A DNA stretch of 47,155 bases from Methylocucumis oryzae (lineage in GTDB: Bacteria; Pseudomonadota; Gammaproteobacteria; Methylococcales; Methylomonadaceae): the NCBI RefSeq assembly GCF_000963695.1, contig NZ_LAJX01000059.1:1-47155 (forward strand), written 5' to 3'. This document shows, one piece after another, positions 46,474 to 47,155 of this stretch (the first letter of the stretch is position 1; each line of letters begins with the position of its first letter). Both the position numbers and the translations under genes were made by a program. The notes below the pieces were generated by a model that was not told where the DNA came from, ran no database searches, and was given only the letters and a program-made list of their open reading frames with translations.

Positions 46474-47155
46474 TCATACACTCCTAGAAAAAAAGGATTA
46501 TTGTCGCTGGGCATCCAAATCGGATCCGGCGAGTTCATTAAATCGGTTACAGTCACAACCCGTACCTGGCCGTCTTCACCTAACGCGCCATTATGGTATA
46601 CCGCGAGTTCTTGCCGTGGCGTGTTAACAAACAACATAAGATGATACGGTTGCTCAACATCAAACGGTTTTTGATAAACCAATAAATCGCCGCTATTAGC
46701 ATCTGCTAAGCGTTTAGATTTAAAACGGAAGTTATAGCCTAGCAACGTTTCCGCATCAGCAAAAAAACCATAACGCGGTTGATTATCGGTAGTACCGACT
46801 TGCCAGATTTTAGGAAAACTGGGGAATAGTTGCCGGGCTTTAGGCGATAAACTGGCTAAATGCAATCGAGTCGGCAAACCTAGCTTGCTTAACCGCACAC
46901 TGTCGCGCGGTTCTAATGCTGTACGATAAGCAAAACGAATCAACCCGGCACAATCGCGTTGCTTAGGCTCCCACAACGGGCTTAACCCCTTGGCTTGTGC
47001 TAACGCAATATTCGTCACCACCTCTCGCAACGCTAAACCATCCGTATCCGGTAAATACGCTTCTTGCTCCTGCTCCTCGCCTTCGCGCGCAGGCTCATGC
47101 TGAATATAATCGCGAATTTCAGTCGGCATATCGCGCTCATTATCTTGGCTAGGCA
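46443..47155 (-). CDS. DUF1175 family protein (YfaT-like), partial at window edge
   Basis: At least 228 aa, open to the window edge. The ATG at 47129 is possible, but the frame continues upstream (PSQDNERD), so the real start, and any signal peptide, probably lies outside. Family hallmarks are [17 protein letters not shown], with the conserved Asp-Cys-Ala-Gly, and a later [20 protein letters not shown]. The Cys and the HLM histidine could form an NlpC/P60-like catalytic pair, which is an inference. In E. coli the equivalent gene (yfaT) lies beside the alpha-2-macroglobulin gene yfaS, so that gene is expected just upstream of this window. Confidence 0.82.
   Translation of the reverse strand, partial: PSQDNERDMPTEIRDYIQHEPAREGEEQEQEAYLPDTDGLALREVVTNIALAQAKGLSPLWEPKQRDCAGLIRFAYRTALEPRDSVRLSKLGLPTRLHLASLSPKARQLFPSFPKIWQVGTTDNQPRYGFFADAETLLGYNFRFKSKRLADANSGDLLVYQKPFDVEQPYHLMLFVNTPRQELAVYHNGALGEDGQVRVVTVTDLMNSPDPIWMPSDNNPFFLGVYEWKRLRPQSV

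Overview
The window looks like a gammaproteobacterial chromosome of moderate GC. The taxon is an inference from gene content: an Aer-like PAS chemoreceptor, a YfaT/YfaA (DUF1175/DUF2138) pair, a type I restriction operon with DUF1016 nucleases, and many short palindromic repeats of the kind common in Methylococcales and Thiotrichales. No rRNA, tRNA or CRISPR array was recognised.

Layout. (1) 1-238: a MITE-like repeat and a terminator hairpin. (2) 239-3535, minus: a 1098-aa chemoreceptor with two PAS domains and a poly-HAMP-like repeat. (3) 3536-4162: a non-coding stretch holding a 31-bp inverted repeat pair. (4) 4163-12942, plus: one tightly packed operon, hsdR - DUF1016 nuclease - hsdS - DUF1016 nuclease - small antitoxin-like gene - vapBC-type pair - hsdM; most start and stop codons overlap. 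(5) 39892-12939, minus: about 27 kb of hybrid NRPS / trans-AT polyketide synthase, converging on hsdM so that the two stop codons overlap. (6) 40198-40419: a small plus-strand gene. (7) 44427-40476, minus: an AT-rich two-gene unit, a multi-pass membrane protein coupled to a protein of about 1000 aa with an HExxH metallopeptidase motif and Lrp/AsnC-like C-terminal repeats; I recognise no described system. (8) 44604-44731: an antitoxin relic. (9) 47155-44797, minus: DUF1175 and DUF2138 genes, the first running off the window.

The synthase reads, in order: A (predicted serine) - PCP - PCP - two SagB/nitroreductase-type oxidase domains - KS1 (first catalytic His replaced by Ala) - ACP - KS2 - ACP - KS3 - KR - ACP - KS4 - DH-like - ACP - KS5 - DH - KR - ACP - KS6 - MT - ACP - KS7 - KR - MT - ACP. 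No acyltransferase, thioesterase, phosphopantetheinyl transferase or transporter is visible. It would therefore need a trans-acting AT and a release step encoded elsewhere. Several interdomain linkers carry palindromic repeat elements that keep the frame open.

Many genes are interrupted by single-base shifts, most of them in homopolymer runs: hsdR, hsdS, the second DUF1016, the small antitoxin, hsdM (twice), the synthase (nine shifts plus one in-frame stop), the metallopeptidase (twice) and the membrane protein. In each case the next frame resumes the same domain at the expected residue. The simplest reading is indel error in the sequence, with genuine decay as the alternative. Fragments are listed separately and the presumed whole gene is named in each.
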